From NCBI RefSeq assembly GCF_003850245.1, contig NZ_CP031015.1, positions 1,116,001 to 1,180,000 of the forward strand: DNA of 64,000 nt, read 5' to 3'. Below the pieces are notes generated by a model. The model had not been told where the DNA came from, searched no databases, and saw nothing but the letters and a program-made list of their open reading frames with translations. Of the stretch, positions 26,396 to 34,099 are shown in pieces (within the stretch, counting starts at the first letter, position 1; each line of letters opens with the position of its first letter). The translations under genes and the position numbers were made by a program. The stretch is from Microbacterium sp. ABRD28 (GTDB lineage Bacteria; Actinomycetota; Actinomycetes; Actinomycetales; Microbacteriaceae).

Positions 26396-26692
26396 TCAGT
26401 CGGCCGAGGCCCGGGGGCCGGGCTTGGTGAGGGTCGCCAACAGCTCGCCGATCAGATGGTCGCTTTCGATCGGATGCCGCAGCGGCAGGTCTTCGACGCA
26501 CTCGTAGCGATTGCGCCGCCCCGACTTCTCGCGACGCAGATAGCCGGCGTCGACGAGGTCGCTGAGGATCCCCTGCGCCGTTCGCTCGGTGATGCCGACG
26601 GCATCGGCGATGTCGCGCACCCGCGCGCCCGGATCGCGGGCGACGTAGATGAGCACGTGAGCGTGATTGGTCATGAAGGTCCATCCGCTCAT
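26396..26692 (-). CDS. Winged-helix transcriptional regulator, probable regulator of the dab operon
   Basis: A 98-residue protein that is nearly all one winged helix-turn-helix: MTNHAHVLIYVARDPGARVR, DIADAVGITERTAQGILSDL as the recognition helix, and a wing YLRREKSGRRNRYE. It resembles small ArsR/MarR-like regulators with no obvious metal or ligand site. ATG 26692 is supported by TAGAAT exactly six bases upstream, the spacing of actinobacterial leaderless genes; ATG 26674 is an alternative. It is divergent from the inorganic-carbon operon, whose promoter carries a palindrome, so it is the natural candidate repressor. Confidence 0.75.
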   Translation of the reverse strand: MSGWTFMTNHAHVLIYVARDPGARVRDIADAVGITERTAQGILSDLVDAGYLRREKSGRRNRYECVEDLPLRHPIESDHLIGELLATLTKPGPRASAD

Positions 26693-26698
26693 GCCTCG

Positions 26699-26704
26699 AT
26701 TCTA
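26699..26704 (-). promoter_or_regulatory. -10 element of a leaderless promoter
   Basis: On the minus strand TAGAAT is followed by six bases and then the ATG at 26692. This TANNNT-N6-ATG layout puts the transcript start at or next to the first codon. No good -35 box is seen. Confidence 0.5.
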
Positions 26705-26744
26705 CGCGGGAGCGTCGGCACGGCGGACATCTGAAACGTGTGCT

Positions 26745-26774
26745 TTGACACCGGCAATACAATACAGGTATTGT
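26745..26774 (+). promoter_or_regulatory. Promoter of the dab operon with overlapping operator
   Basis: A consensus TTGACA (26745-26750) is followed after 18 bp by TATTGT (26769-26774), and ATG 26782 comes seven bases later with no ribosome site, so the message is probably leaderless. ACAATAC-AG-GTATTGT (26759-26774) is a perfect 7-bp-arm palindrome covering the -10 box, the classic place for a repressor. Confidence 0.65.
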
Positions 26775-26781
26775 GCGACGC

Positions 26782-28158
26782 ATGACATGGCCCACCCTCC
26801 GCTCTCTCGCGCCGACCATGGTGCTGGTCGTCACCCTTCTCGGTGGTCTCGCCGTCGCCGTCCTGCGCGGCGACGTCGTCGGAGCCGCCCTCGCCGTGCT
26901 CGTGGTGGGTCTGACGGCGGTGGTGCAGTCCTTCAGCAGGCGGCACCTGCGCGGTGATCCGCGCGCCGGCCGCTTCCTCGCCCTGTCGTCGGTCTTCGCG
27001 CTGGCGAGCGTCGTCACCGTCACCGCGTCGACCCTCGTCGTCCTCGCCGCGGGCTGGACGGTTGCGAGCGTCGTCATGGCGCTCCTCCTCGCCACGGGCG
27101 GTGCCCCGCAGACCGTGGTGGCGGTCCGCCGCTCCGCCGTCGCCTTCCTCATCGGCGATCTCGCGCTGTGGGGCGCGGTCGTCCTGTCGCTCGAGGCGCT
27201 GGGAACGACGCAGTTCGCCGCGCTCGCCGACATCGAGCCCGTGACAGCCAGCGCCGTGGGCGCGCTGATCGCCGTCGCCGCCGTCGCCCGCGCCGCGTCG
27301 GTGCCCTTCCATGGGTGGCTGCCCGCGACGGTCGCGAGCACGACACCGGTCTCGGCCCTCCTCCACGCCGGATTCGTCAACGCCGGGGCTCTGCTGCTGC
27401 TGCGCACCGACGCCGTTCCGTCCCTCGCCGGCCCCCTCGTCGTCGGTATCGCCGGAGCCCTCACGGTCGTCATCGCCGGAGCAGCGATGCTCACCCGAAG
27501 CGACGTGAAAGGCAGGCTCGTCCAGTCCACGGCGGCGCAGATGGGATTCATGCTCCTCGCGTGCAGCCTGGGCGCCTTCGCCGTCGCCCTGGTGCACGTG
27601 ATCGGGCACGCGCTGTTCAAGGCGAGCCTCTTCCTGGGCGCCGGGTCGGCCGTGGAGCGGGCGGTGGCCGGTCGTGCCGCTCCCCGCAGAGACCACGACC
27701 GCCGGATGCCGCTCCTCGCCGCCCTCGCGGTGATCGCCGTCGCCGCCACCGCGGTGGCCGGTACGGCGGCGTGGACGAGCCCGTCGGCGGTGCTTCTGCT
27801 GTTCGTCGTCACCACCGCCGCCGTCGCCGCCGCGCAGCTCGCGGGGGGCGCGCTTCCCGCCGGGGCACGGCTGGCCGGCGTGGCACTCGTCGGCGGCGCT
27901 GTCGCGATCTACGTCTTCGCGGTCGCCGATCTCGGCGGCATCCTGGGTCTCCCGCCCGCCGCTGCGGCGATGCCGGCCACGCTGGCCGTCGCGACCTTCG
28001 TCGCCGGCGTCGCGGTCGCCCTCCTCGCGCGGGCGCGGGGTGCACTCGCCGATCGCGCGTACGTCTTCGCCCTCGGCTGGGGGCGTCCGCCCCTGCCGGT
28101 CTCTTCGTCCGTTCCCGCCGGATCATCCGGCCCTCGTGAATACCGGAGCGCGTCATGA
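26782..28158 (+). CDS. dabB: DabB-like proton-conducting membrane subunit (NuoL-related)
   Basis: A 458-residue polytopic membrane protein of the proton-conducting NADH-dehydrogenase family, about 14 hydrophobic segments. VPFHGWLPATVASTTPVSAL and LHAGFVNAGALLLLR match the NuoL/MrpA core, and the later LVHVIGHALFKASLFLGAGS has the conserved His and Lys of the proton path. Such a protein directly before a DUF2309/DabA gene is DabB: it couples the proton gradient to CO2 hydration and bicarbonate trapping. ATG 26782 is preferred over GTG 26773 because of promoter spacing. It overlaps dabA by four bases. Confidence 0.88.
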   Translation: MTWPTLRSLAPTMVLVVTLLGGLAVAVLRGDVVGAALAVLVVGLTAVVQSFSRRHLRGDPRAGRFLALSSVFALASVVTVTASTLVVLAAGWTVASVVMALLLATGGAPQTVVAVRRSAVAFLIGDLALWGAVVLSLEALGTTQFAALADIEPVTASAVGALIAVAAVARAASVPFHGWLPATVASTTPVSALLHAGFVNAGALLLLRTDAVPSLAGPLVVGIAGALTVVIAGAAMLTRSDVKGRLVQSTAAQMGFMLLACSLGAFAVALVHVIGHALFKASLFLGAGSAVERAVAGRAAPRRDHDRRMPLLAALAVIAVAATAVAGTAAWTSPSAVLLLFVVTTAAVAAAQLAGGALPAGARLAGVALVGGAVAIYVFAVADLGGILGLPPAAAAMPATLAVATFVAGVAVALLARARGALADRAYVFALGWGRPPLPVSSSVPAGSSGPREYRSAS

Positions 28159-30749
28159 CCCTCCCCTCCCTGCACGACAGCGTCCTCGAGCAGCGCGCCG
28201 CGATCCGCGGCATGGTCGCCGCCGCGGCGCGCGCCATCTCGCCGCACTACCCGCTCGAGACCTTCATCGCGCGAAATCCCGTCGCCGACTATGAACGCCT
28301 GAGCTTCGAAGACGCCATCCGCGCGGTCGCGGCCGACCACGGCGCGGGCCTCACGCACCCCGAGCCCGTGTTCCGGCAGCTCCTGGCTGCGGGACGGATC
28401 ACCCCAGACGACCTCCGCCGTGCGATCGCCTTCCACGTCGCCGAGGCGCGGAGCCCCCGCATCCTCTGCTGCGGTGAGACGGAGGTGACGGTCGGGGAGC
28501 TGCTCCTGATCGACCTGTGCCACGCGCCCGCGGACGCCTCGCCGCGCCCCGCGCTTCAGACGCCGGCCGCGCTCCAGGCGCCGAAGGCGCACGCGCGCAT
28601 CGACGAGCACATCGGCCGCTGGCTGAGCGCCGCCTTCGCTGAGGCCTCCTGGGCTCGGGGGCCCGAAGACGGCGGGCTCTGGGAGGCCTGGCGCCGGCTC
28701 GCGCCGCTCGACCTGCGTCTGCCGCGGCGCGTGCGCTCCGGCATCCGATGGTCGGCGACGCACCCCGAAGACGCCATCGCCGACGTGCTCTCCCGGTGGG
28801 AATGGGACGACGCGACCGCGACGCAGTACCTGCGCGCGCATGTGCTGGCGCAGCCCGGCTGGACGGCCGCAGTGCGCCATGCCGCGATGACGGGGGACGA
28901 GCGGATGTCGGTGACCGCGCTCGTCGCGATGAGGGTCACCCTCGAGTCCCTCCTCCTCGCCGACCGCGACCTCTCGCCCGAGGAGCTCGGGTACGTCGGC
29001 GCTGCGCAGGCCCCGGCGGCGCCCGGCGACGACAGGATCGACGCCGTCGGCCGGGCGGCGGGCGTCGATGTCACCGATCCCGCGGTGCGGCAGGCGTTGG
29101 CGCGCGTGCTCAGCCTCGTCGACCCGGCGAGTCGGCGGGCGATCTGGCAGGAGGCCTACGAGCGGGGTGTCGCCCGGCGTCTCGCCCCCGTCGTCGCTCC
29201 CGTGCTGCGGCCCGTCGGTCCGGCAACCGGACGACCGCTCGCTCAGGCGGTGTTCTGCATCGACCCGCGGTCCGAGGGCATCCGCCGCCACCTCGAAGCG
29301 GCGGGGCACGTCGAAACTCTCGGCTTCGCCGGCTTCTTCGCCGTGCCGATCTCGTTCCGCAGCGCTGCGGGCGGGCCGGCCGTCGCCTCGTGCCCCGTCC
29401 TCCTCACGCCGCGCCGCGCGGTGACCGAATCCTCCTCCGACCGCGAGCCCCTCGCCCGCTGGCAGGAGCGGCTCGCCGGCGGTCACGCCCTGCGCGGCAC
29501 GTTCGGGCGGGTCAAGGAATCGACGATCACGCCCTTCGCCCTGGCCGAGACCGCCGGGTGGCTCATGGGCCCGGCGATGGCTGCCCGCACCGTCAGCCCG
29601 ACCGGATGGCGGGCGCTCGGAGAGCGGGTCGGTCGTCTGCTGCCGGCCAAACCGGCGACCCGACTCGACGCGGATGTCGCGATGGATCTCGACGAACGGG
29701 TGCTCTACGCCGAAGCGGCCCTGCGCATGATGGGTCTCGTCGACGGCTTCGCCCGCCTCGTCGTGCTCGCCGGTCATGGCGCGGAGGTGACGAACAACCC
29801 CTACGCGTCGGCCCTGCAGTGCGGTGCCTGCGGCGGACACGAGGGCGCGCCCAACGCCCGGGCGGCCGCCCTGGTCTTCAACGACCCGCCCACCCGTGCC
29901 CGGCTCGCCGAGCGCGGCATCCGCATCCCCGACGACACGCTCTTCGTCGCGGCTCAGCACGACACCGTCACCGACAGTGTGCGGCTGCTCGAGCCGTGGG
30001 CGATCCCGGCGACGCACGCCGACGACGTCGAGCGCCTCGACGCGGTGTTGGGCCGCGCGCGCGCAGGCCATGCGGCGGAACGGCTGGCGGTGCTGCCCGG
30101 GGTCGCTCCCGGCGCGGATCCACTGCGGGAGACCGCCCGTCGCGGGGCGGACTGGGCCGAGGTGTACCCCGAGTGGGGCCTCGCGGGCAACGCCGCCTTC
30201 ATCGTGGGACCGCGAAGCATCACCGGCGGACACGACCTCGGCCGGCGGGCGTTCCTCCACAGCTACGACGCCGACGCCGACCCCGACGGCTCGGGGTTGG
30301 AGACCATCCTCACCGCCCCGATGATCGTCGCGCAATGGATCAACGCTCAGTACGCGGCATCCGCTCTCTCACCCGACCGATTCGGCGCCGGGCCCAAGCC
30401 CCTGCACAACGTCGTCGGAACCGTCGGCGTGCTCTCGGGGTATGGCGGCGACCTGCGCATCGGCCTGCCATGGCAGTCGGTCGGGGTCGGCGGCGAGCTC
30501 GTTCACGAGCCGGTGCGCCTGCAGGTGTTCGTGCAGGCGCCCTTCGCCCGCCTGAACCACCTTCTGGAATCGGCGGAGGTCGTCCGCGACCTCGTCGTCA
30601 AAGAGTGGATCACGCTGCGCGCCCGTGAGCACGACACCGACCGCTGGCTGCGGTTCGGACCCTACGGCTGGGTGGAGGAACCCGACCTGGCACCCGTTCC
30701 GGCCGATACTCCCGCTCCCACCCTCGAGAACCTGGAGGCTTCACGATGA
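28155..30749 (+). CDS. dabA: DabA-like inorganic-carbon accumulation subunit (DUF2309/UPF0753)
   Basis: An 864-residue cytosolic partner of DabB with a distant beta-carbonic-anhydrase-like zinc site. Cys368 and Asp370 lie in VFCIDPRSEG, His541 in LAGHGAEVTNNPY and Cys556 in LQCGACGGHEG. The spacing 368/370/541/556 equals that of the zinc residues I remember for Halothiobacillus DabA (351/353/524/539), so the site is intact. With DabB it hydrates CO2 to bicarbonate in a one-way, proton-driven manner; in heterotrophs such systems feed carboxylases at low CO2. The start overlaps dabB (ATGA), and the stop overlaps the PII-like gene (ATGA). Confidence 0.92.
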   Translation: MTLPSLHDSVLEQRAAIRGMVAAAARAISPHYPLETFIARNPVADYERLSFEDAIRAVAADHGAGLTHPEPVFRQLLAAGRITPDDLRRAIAFHVAEARSPRILCCGETEVTVGELLLIDLCHAPADASPRPALQTPAALQAPKAHARIDEHIGRWLSAAFAEASWARGPEDGGLWEAWRRLAPLDLRLPRRVRSGIRWSATHPEDAIADVLSRWEWDDATATQYLRAHVLAQPGWTAAVRHAAMTGDERMSVTALVAMRVTLESLLLADRDLSPEELGYVGAAQAPAAPGDDRIDAVGRAAGVDVTDPAVRQALARVLSLVDPASRRAIWQEAYERGVARRLAPVVAPVLRPVGPATGRPLAQAVFCIDPRSEGIRRHLEAAGHVETLGFAGFFAVPISFRSAAGGPAVASCPVLLTPRRAVTESSSDREPLARWQERLAGGHALRGTFGRVKESTITPFALAETAGWLMGPAMAARTVSPTGWRALGERVGRLLPAKPATRLDADVAMDLDERVLYAEAALRMMGLVDGFARLVVLAGHGAEVTNNPYASALQCGACGGHEGAPNARAAALVFNDPPTRARLAERGIRIPDDTLFVAAQHDTVTDSVRLLEPWAIPATHADDVERLDAVLGRARAGHAAERLAVLPGVAPGADPLRETARRGADWAEVYPEWGLAGNAAFIVGPRSITGGHDLGRRAFLHSYDADADPDGSGLETILTAPMIVAQWINAQYAASALSPDRFGAGPKPLHNVVGTVGVLSGYGGDLRIGLPWQSVGVGGELVHEPVRLQVFVQAPFARLNHLLESAEVVRDLVVKEWITLRAREHDTDRWLRFGPYGWVEEPDLAPVPADTPAPTLENLEASR

Positions 30750-31069
30750 GCACGACCGCCCTCACCCCCATGACCAAGATCGAGATCGTCGTTCCCGGCG
30801 ACGATGCGGCAGACGTCGCGGAGCTCATCCGCTCCGTCGGCGCCCGCGGGTACACCTCGGTCTCCGGCGTCTCGGGCTTCGGCCACCACGGCGCGCGCGG
30901 CGGCCGGATGCTATTCAACGACCACGATGCGCTGACGCTCCTCATCACGGTGGTGCCCGACGATCGGGCGGATGCGATCGTCGCGGGCATCCGGCCGATC
31001 CTCGATCGCACGTCGGGGGTGATGTTCGTCTCGGCGACGGCCGTGAGCCGACCCGACTACTTCGCGTGA
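30746..31069 (+). CDS. PII-like signalling protein of the dab operon
   Basis: A 107-residue PII-superfamily protein: KIEIVVPGDDAADVAELIRS is the first strand-helix unit, a T-loop-like glycine-rich stretch GVSGFGHHGARGG follows at about residues 42-54, and ALTLLITVVPDDRADAIVAG is the second unit. It lacks the classical uridylylated tyrosine in the T-loop region and the B-loop is divergent, so it is not a nitrogen PII. PII-like proteins near carbon transporters bind nucleotides or bicarbonate and tune the transporter; that role is inferred. It is coupled by ATGA to dabA and GTGA to the next gene. Confidence 0.75.
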   Translation: MSTTALTPMTKIEIVVPGDDAADVAELIRSVGARGYTSVSGVSGFGHHGARGGRMLFNDHDALTLLITVVPDDRADAIVAGIRPILDRTSGVMFVSATAVSRPDYFA

Positions 31070-31908
31070 CCTCACCCGCCAGGACCCGGCCCTACGAGGG
31101 ACGGACCGTCACCGTCGGCACGCTGCACGGCAAGGAGCGGCAGTTCGCGCCCGCGTTCGCGCGGTGGCACGGCATGACGGCGCGGGCGACGCGCGCGCTC
31201 GACACCGACCTGCTCGGCACCTTCAGCGGGGAGGTCGCAAGAACCCTTGTGCCGGTGGCGGCCGCGACGGCCAAGGCGGTCGCGGCGACCGAGGAGTCGG
31301 GGTCTTCCCTCGGACTCGCGAGTGAGGCGTCGTACGTCTCCAGCGCGGGCGGGTTCGGCCCGGTCATGCACGAGGAGATCGCGGTCTTCGTCGATCAGGA
31401 GCGGGGGACCCGCGTCGTGGAGACGATCCGGGCCTTCGCGGCGGTGCCGGCGCCGGTGACGCTGCGGGAGGGGGTCGGCATCGAGGCGGGGCTGAGGCGA
31501 CTCGGCTTCCCCGAGAACGCCCTGATCATCCGGATGCCGGACGGCACGCTGCACAAGGGGATCACCGACCGCGCGGCCGTCGAGGATCTGTTCGCCGTCG
31601 CTCGCTCGGCGGGGCCGATGACCCTCGAGCGCGACCTGCGCGCGCACCACAACCCCTCACGACAGCGGGTTCTCCGCCGTCTGGCGTGGGTGCTCGCCGC
31701 GCGGTTGACCACCCCGTGCCCGGCGTGTCGGACTCCGGGATTCGGCCGCGTCGCGGTCATCCGGGGCCTCCCGTGCGCGTGGTGCGGGGAACCGACCCGC
31801 CGGATCATCGCCGACGTGCACGGCTGCGGACTCTGCGACGAGCGAGTCGAGGTGGGCCGTGGGAACGGCCGGGCCGATCCCGGATCGTGCGATCAGTGCA
31901 ATCCCTGA
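31066..31908 (+). CDS. DUF6671-family protein with C-terminal zinc-ribbon-like cysteines
   Basis: A 280-residue soluble protein. The first 200 residues (YEGRTVTVGTLHGKE, LDTDLLGTFSGEVAR, GLASEASYVSS) match what I recall of DUF6671, of unknown function. The C-terminus has paired cysteines CPAC, CAWC, CGLCDE and CDQC, spaced like two rubredoxin/zinc-ribbon knuckles. The GTG at 31066 overlaps the PII-like stop by four bases, making it the fourth coupled gene of the dab operon. A role in inorganic-carbon handling is suggested by context only. Its end overlaps the convergent sigma-factor gene by 16 bp. Confidence 0.7.
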   Translation: MTSPARTRPYEGRTVTVGTLHGKERQFAPAFARWHGMTARATRALDTDLLGTFSGEVARTLVPVAAATAKAVAATEESGSSLGLASEASYVSSAGGFGPVMHEEIAVFVDQERGTRVVETIRAFAAVPAPVTLREGVGIEAGLRRLGFPENALIIRMPDGTLHKGITDRAAVEDLFAVARSAGPMTLERDLRAHHNPSRQRVLRRLAWVLAARLTTPCPACRTPGFGRVAVIRGLPCAWCGEPTRRIIADVHGCGLCDERVEVGRGNGRADPGSCDQCNP

Positions 31909-33134
31909 GCGGACCGCCCCACGAGGTACGCCCTCACCCTCGGGTCGGTGGTCAGGCCGATCGCACGCCGCATCGCGGCATCCGCCTCGACGTGTCGCCC
32001 ACGCGCCGCCTCGACCCGAGCGAGACAGACCCAGTACGGCTGATGGGCGGCGACGGCAGACGGCGGCAGGTCGGCGAGCATGCGCGCTGCCTCATCGACA
32101 TCGCCCACCTCGACCAGAGCCGCGGCGGCGCCGATCGTCGCCCCGACCGACGGCGCGATCTGCAGGAGGCCGCGATAGAGCGTGACCACCGCCTGCCAAT
32201 CGGTGACGCCGGTCTCGGCGCGCGCCGAGTGCACGGCGCTGATCGCCGCTTCGAGCTGAAACCGTCCGAGCGCGCCGAACGCCGCCGCGCGCCGGAGCTC
32301 GGCGTCACCGCGCCGGCGGAGCGTTGCCGACCAGACCCGGGTGTCCTGGGAGGCGAGCGGCACGAACCCGCCCTCGCCGAAGCGAGCAGGGCGTCGGCTC
32401 TCGGTGTGGAGCAACAGCGCCAGCAGCCCGCGGGCCTCGGGGTCTTCGGGGACCAGGGCCACCATCATCTCGGCCAGCCGCAGTGCCTCGTCCCGAAGTG
32501 CCGGACGATCGCCGCCGGGATCGTCGATGAGAGCATCGGATGATCCGTAGGCGGCGTAGATCGCGCGCAGCACCGCCCCCACCCGCCCCGGCAGCTCTTC
32601 GGCGGGAGGCATCCGGTAGCGGATCCCGGCGTCACGGATCTTGATCTTCACCCGGCTGAGGCGCTGACCCATCGTGGCCGGCGGAACGAGGAAGACCGCC
32701 GCGATTCGTGCGGCGTCGACCGCGAGCACCGCCTGCAGCATGAGAGGGGCGTGCAGTCGTTCGTCGATCGCCGGATGGGCGCACACGAAGAGCAGAGAGA
32801 GGACGTCGTCGGGGGTGGGCGCGCCTTCTGCGACCGCGTCGTCGCTCGCGGTCATGCCCGTCATCTCCTCGGGGGCGACGGAGACCTCCCGGGTGCGCCG
32901 CCGCGCGGCACTGACCGCGGCGTTCCGCGCTGCAACCCGCAGCCAGGCCTCAGCCGACCCCGGCACACCGCCGGCCCGCCAGGCGGTGACGGCGTGAGCG
33001 AAGGCCGTCGCCACGGCATCCTCTGCGGCCTGCAGATCGCCGTCTCGGCGGAACAGCCAGCCGACGAGACGCCCGAAGAGCTCTCGATGAGCCTCGGCGA
33101 GCGCCTCGTCGACCGGGTCGTGGCGGTGGATCAT
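31893..33134 (-). CDS. ECF sigma factor of the ECF42 type with a long C-terminal domain
   Basis: A 413-residue sigma-70 family protein. Region 2 spans LVGWLFRRDGDLQAAEDAVA to EAWLRVAARNAAVSAARR; region 4 includes LAVDAARIAAVFLVPPATMGQRLSRVKIKI. The remaining 230 residues are helical and TPR-like (DUF6596), with ALLLHTESRRPARF and TGVTDWQAVVTLYRGLL. This layout defines ECF42 sigma factors, which have no anti-sigma factor and sit beside a DGPF/YCII protein, as here. It is the last gene of a three-gene minus-strand operon. Confidence 0.88.
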   Translation of the reverse strand: MIHRHDPVDEALAEAHRELFGRLVGWLFRRDGDLQAAEDAVATAFAHAVTAWRAGGVPGSAEAWLRVAARNAAVSAARRRTREVSVAPEEMTGMTASDDAVAEGAPTPDDVLSLLFVCAHPAIDERLHAPLMLQAVLAVDAARIAAVFLVPPATMGQRLSRVKIKIRDAGIRYRMPPAEELPGRVGAVLRAIYAAYGSSDALIDDPGGDRPALRDEALRLAEMMVALVPEDPEARGLLALLLHTESRRPARFGEGGFVPLASQDTRVWSATLRRRGDAELRRAAAFGALGRFQLEAAISAVHSARAETGVTDWQAVVTLYRGLLQIAPSVGATIGAAAALVEVGDVDEAARMLADLPPSAVAAHQPYWVCLARVEAARGRHVEADAAMRRAIGLTTDPRVRAYLVGRSAQGLH

Positions 33135-33158
33135 CCGCGGTGTGGGGACGGCACGGGA

Positions 33159-33515
33159 TCAGGACATCGGCGGCAGCACCGGGCGGACCTCCACCGACCC
33201 CCGCGCGGCCGCCGGGCAGCGCGCCGCCCACGCCATCGCGGCGTCGAGATCGGGGACGTCGATGAGGAAGATCCCGCCCAGGTGCTCCTTGACGTCGGCG
33301 AAGGGGCCGTCCTGGATCTCGACGTCACCGCCTCGGTTTCGAAGCGTCGTCGCCGTACCCGGTGGTTGCAGTCCCGCGGCCGCCGACATGATGCCGCTGT
33401 CCTGAAGCGCCGCGACGTATGCCGCCCACGACGCCCAGTAGGCCTCGGCGTGGTCAGGATCGATGCGGTCGGCGTAGTCGGCCTCGGCCTCCATCGCCAG
33501 GATCGCGAACTGCAT
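33159..33515 (-). CDS. YCII-related (DGPF domain) protein
   Basis: A 118-residue protein opening with MQFAILAMEAEADY, containing VEIQDGPFADVKEHLGGIFL with the DGPF motif, and ending VEVRPVLPP. It has the ferredoxin-like YCII fold and is the habitual partner of ECF42 sigma factors; it may sense or process a small molecule and adjust sigma activity, but no mechanism is established. It starts 12 bp after the SRPBCC gene and ends 24 bp before the sigma gene. Confidence 0.87.
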   Translation of the reverse strand: MQFAILAMEAEADYADRIDPDHAEAYWASWAAYVAALQDSGIMSAAAGLQPPGTATTLRNRGGDVEIQDGPFADVKEHLGGIFLIDVPDLDAAMAWAARCPAAARGSVEVRPVLPPMS

Positions 33516-33527
33516 GGGGTGTCCTTC

Positions 33528-33977
33528 CTAGGCGGTCGGCGCCGGCACGAGCGGCGCCGAGGTCTCGAGCAGCGTCTTCAGGCCCGAGAGGATCAGCACC
33601 CATCCGCGCTCGATGTCCTCGGCGGTGGTGCTCTCGGGAAGGCCGTCGTGAGTCAGCGTGAGCTGAGTCAGACCCGGGACCGCCATCGCGGTGTCCGACA
33701 GCACGTACGTCACGCGGCTCTCGGGGAGCTCGGCGACATCCGGCGCCCACGATCCACGGAAGGTCATGCCCAGACGCTCCCCTTCGACGTAGTCGGTGAC
33801 GGTGCCGGCGATGACCTCGCGACCGCCCATCACGTACGAGTATGGCTCTCCCGCGGTCGTCGGGAAGCGGGCTTCGAAGCCGTAGTAGTAGGCGGGCGAG
33901 ATCGCGGGGTCGGTGAGCGCGCGCCAGACCTTCCCGGCCGGAGCCTTGATGGCGAGCTGGATCTTCTGGGTCGACAT
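33528..33977 (-). CDS. SRPBCC/AHSA1-domain protein
   Basis: A 149-residue START-like fold protein: KIQLAIKAPAGKVWRALTDP at the N-terminus, EARFPTTAGEPYSYVMGG, a central LGMTFRGSWAPDV and C-terminal RGWVLILSGLKTLLE are all AHSA1 landmarks. It probably binds a hydrophobic ligand. The ATG at 33977 follows GAGGAC with good spacing, better than ATG 33998 upstream. It is first in the ECF42 operon and carries a matching ECF promoter 39-65 bp upstream. Confidence 0.85.
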   Translation of the reverse strand: MSTQKIQLAIKAPAGKVWRALTDPAISPAYYYGFEARFPTTAGEPYSYVMGGREVIAGTVTDYVEGERLGMTFRGSWAPDVAELPESRVTYVLSDTAMAVPGLTQLTLTHDGLPESTTAEDIERGWVLILSGLKTLLETSAPLVPAPTA

Positions 33978-34015
33978 GATGTCCTCTCTTCGCGCCACGG
34001 TGGCGCTACCGGGAA

Positions 34016-34042
34016 GACGCGCGAATCATCGACGTTTCGACA
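34016..34042 (-). promoter_or_regulatory. ECF42-type promoter of the sigma operon
   Basis: On the minus strand TGTCGA (34042-34037), 17 bp, then CGTC (34019-34016). TGTCGA in the -35 region with a CGTC/CGA-type -10 is the target motif I recall for ECF42 sigma factors. It lies 39 bp before the first gene of the operon that encodes such a sigma factor, implying autoregulation. Confidence 0.65.
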
Positions 34043-34043
34043 A

Positions 34044-34069
34044 ACCCGCGAAAAAAGTTCTTCGCGGGT
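34044..34069. repeat. Inverted repeat ACCCGCGAA-N8-TTCGCGGGT
   Basis: Perfect 9-bp arms around an 8-base AT-rich centre, directly behind the ECF -35 box and 31 bp before the ThuA gene start. It could be an operator for a repressor acting on the divergent gene, or a hairpin separating the two promoters. Confidence 0.5.
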
Positions 34070-34099
34070 AGTGTGTGCCGGGTTGCGGAAGGGTGACCG

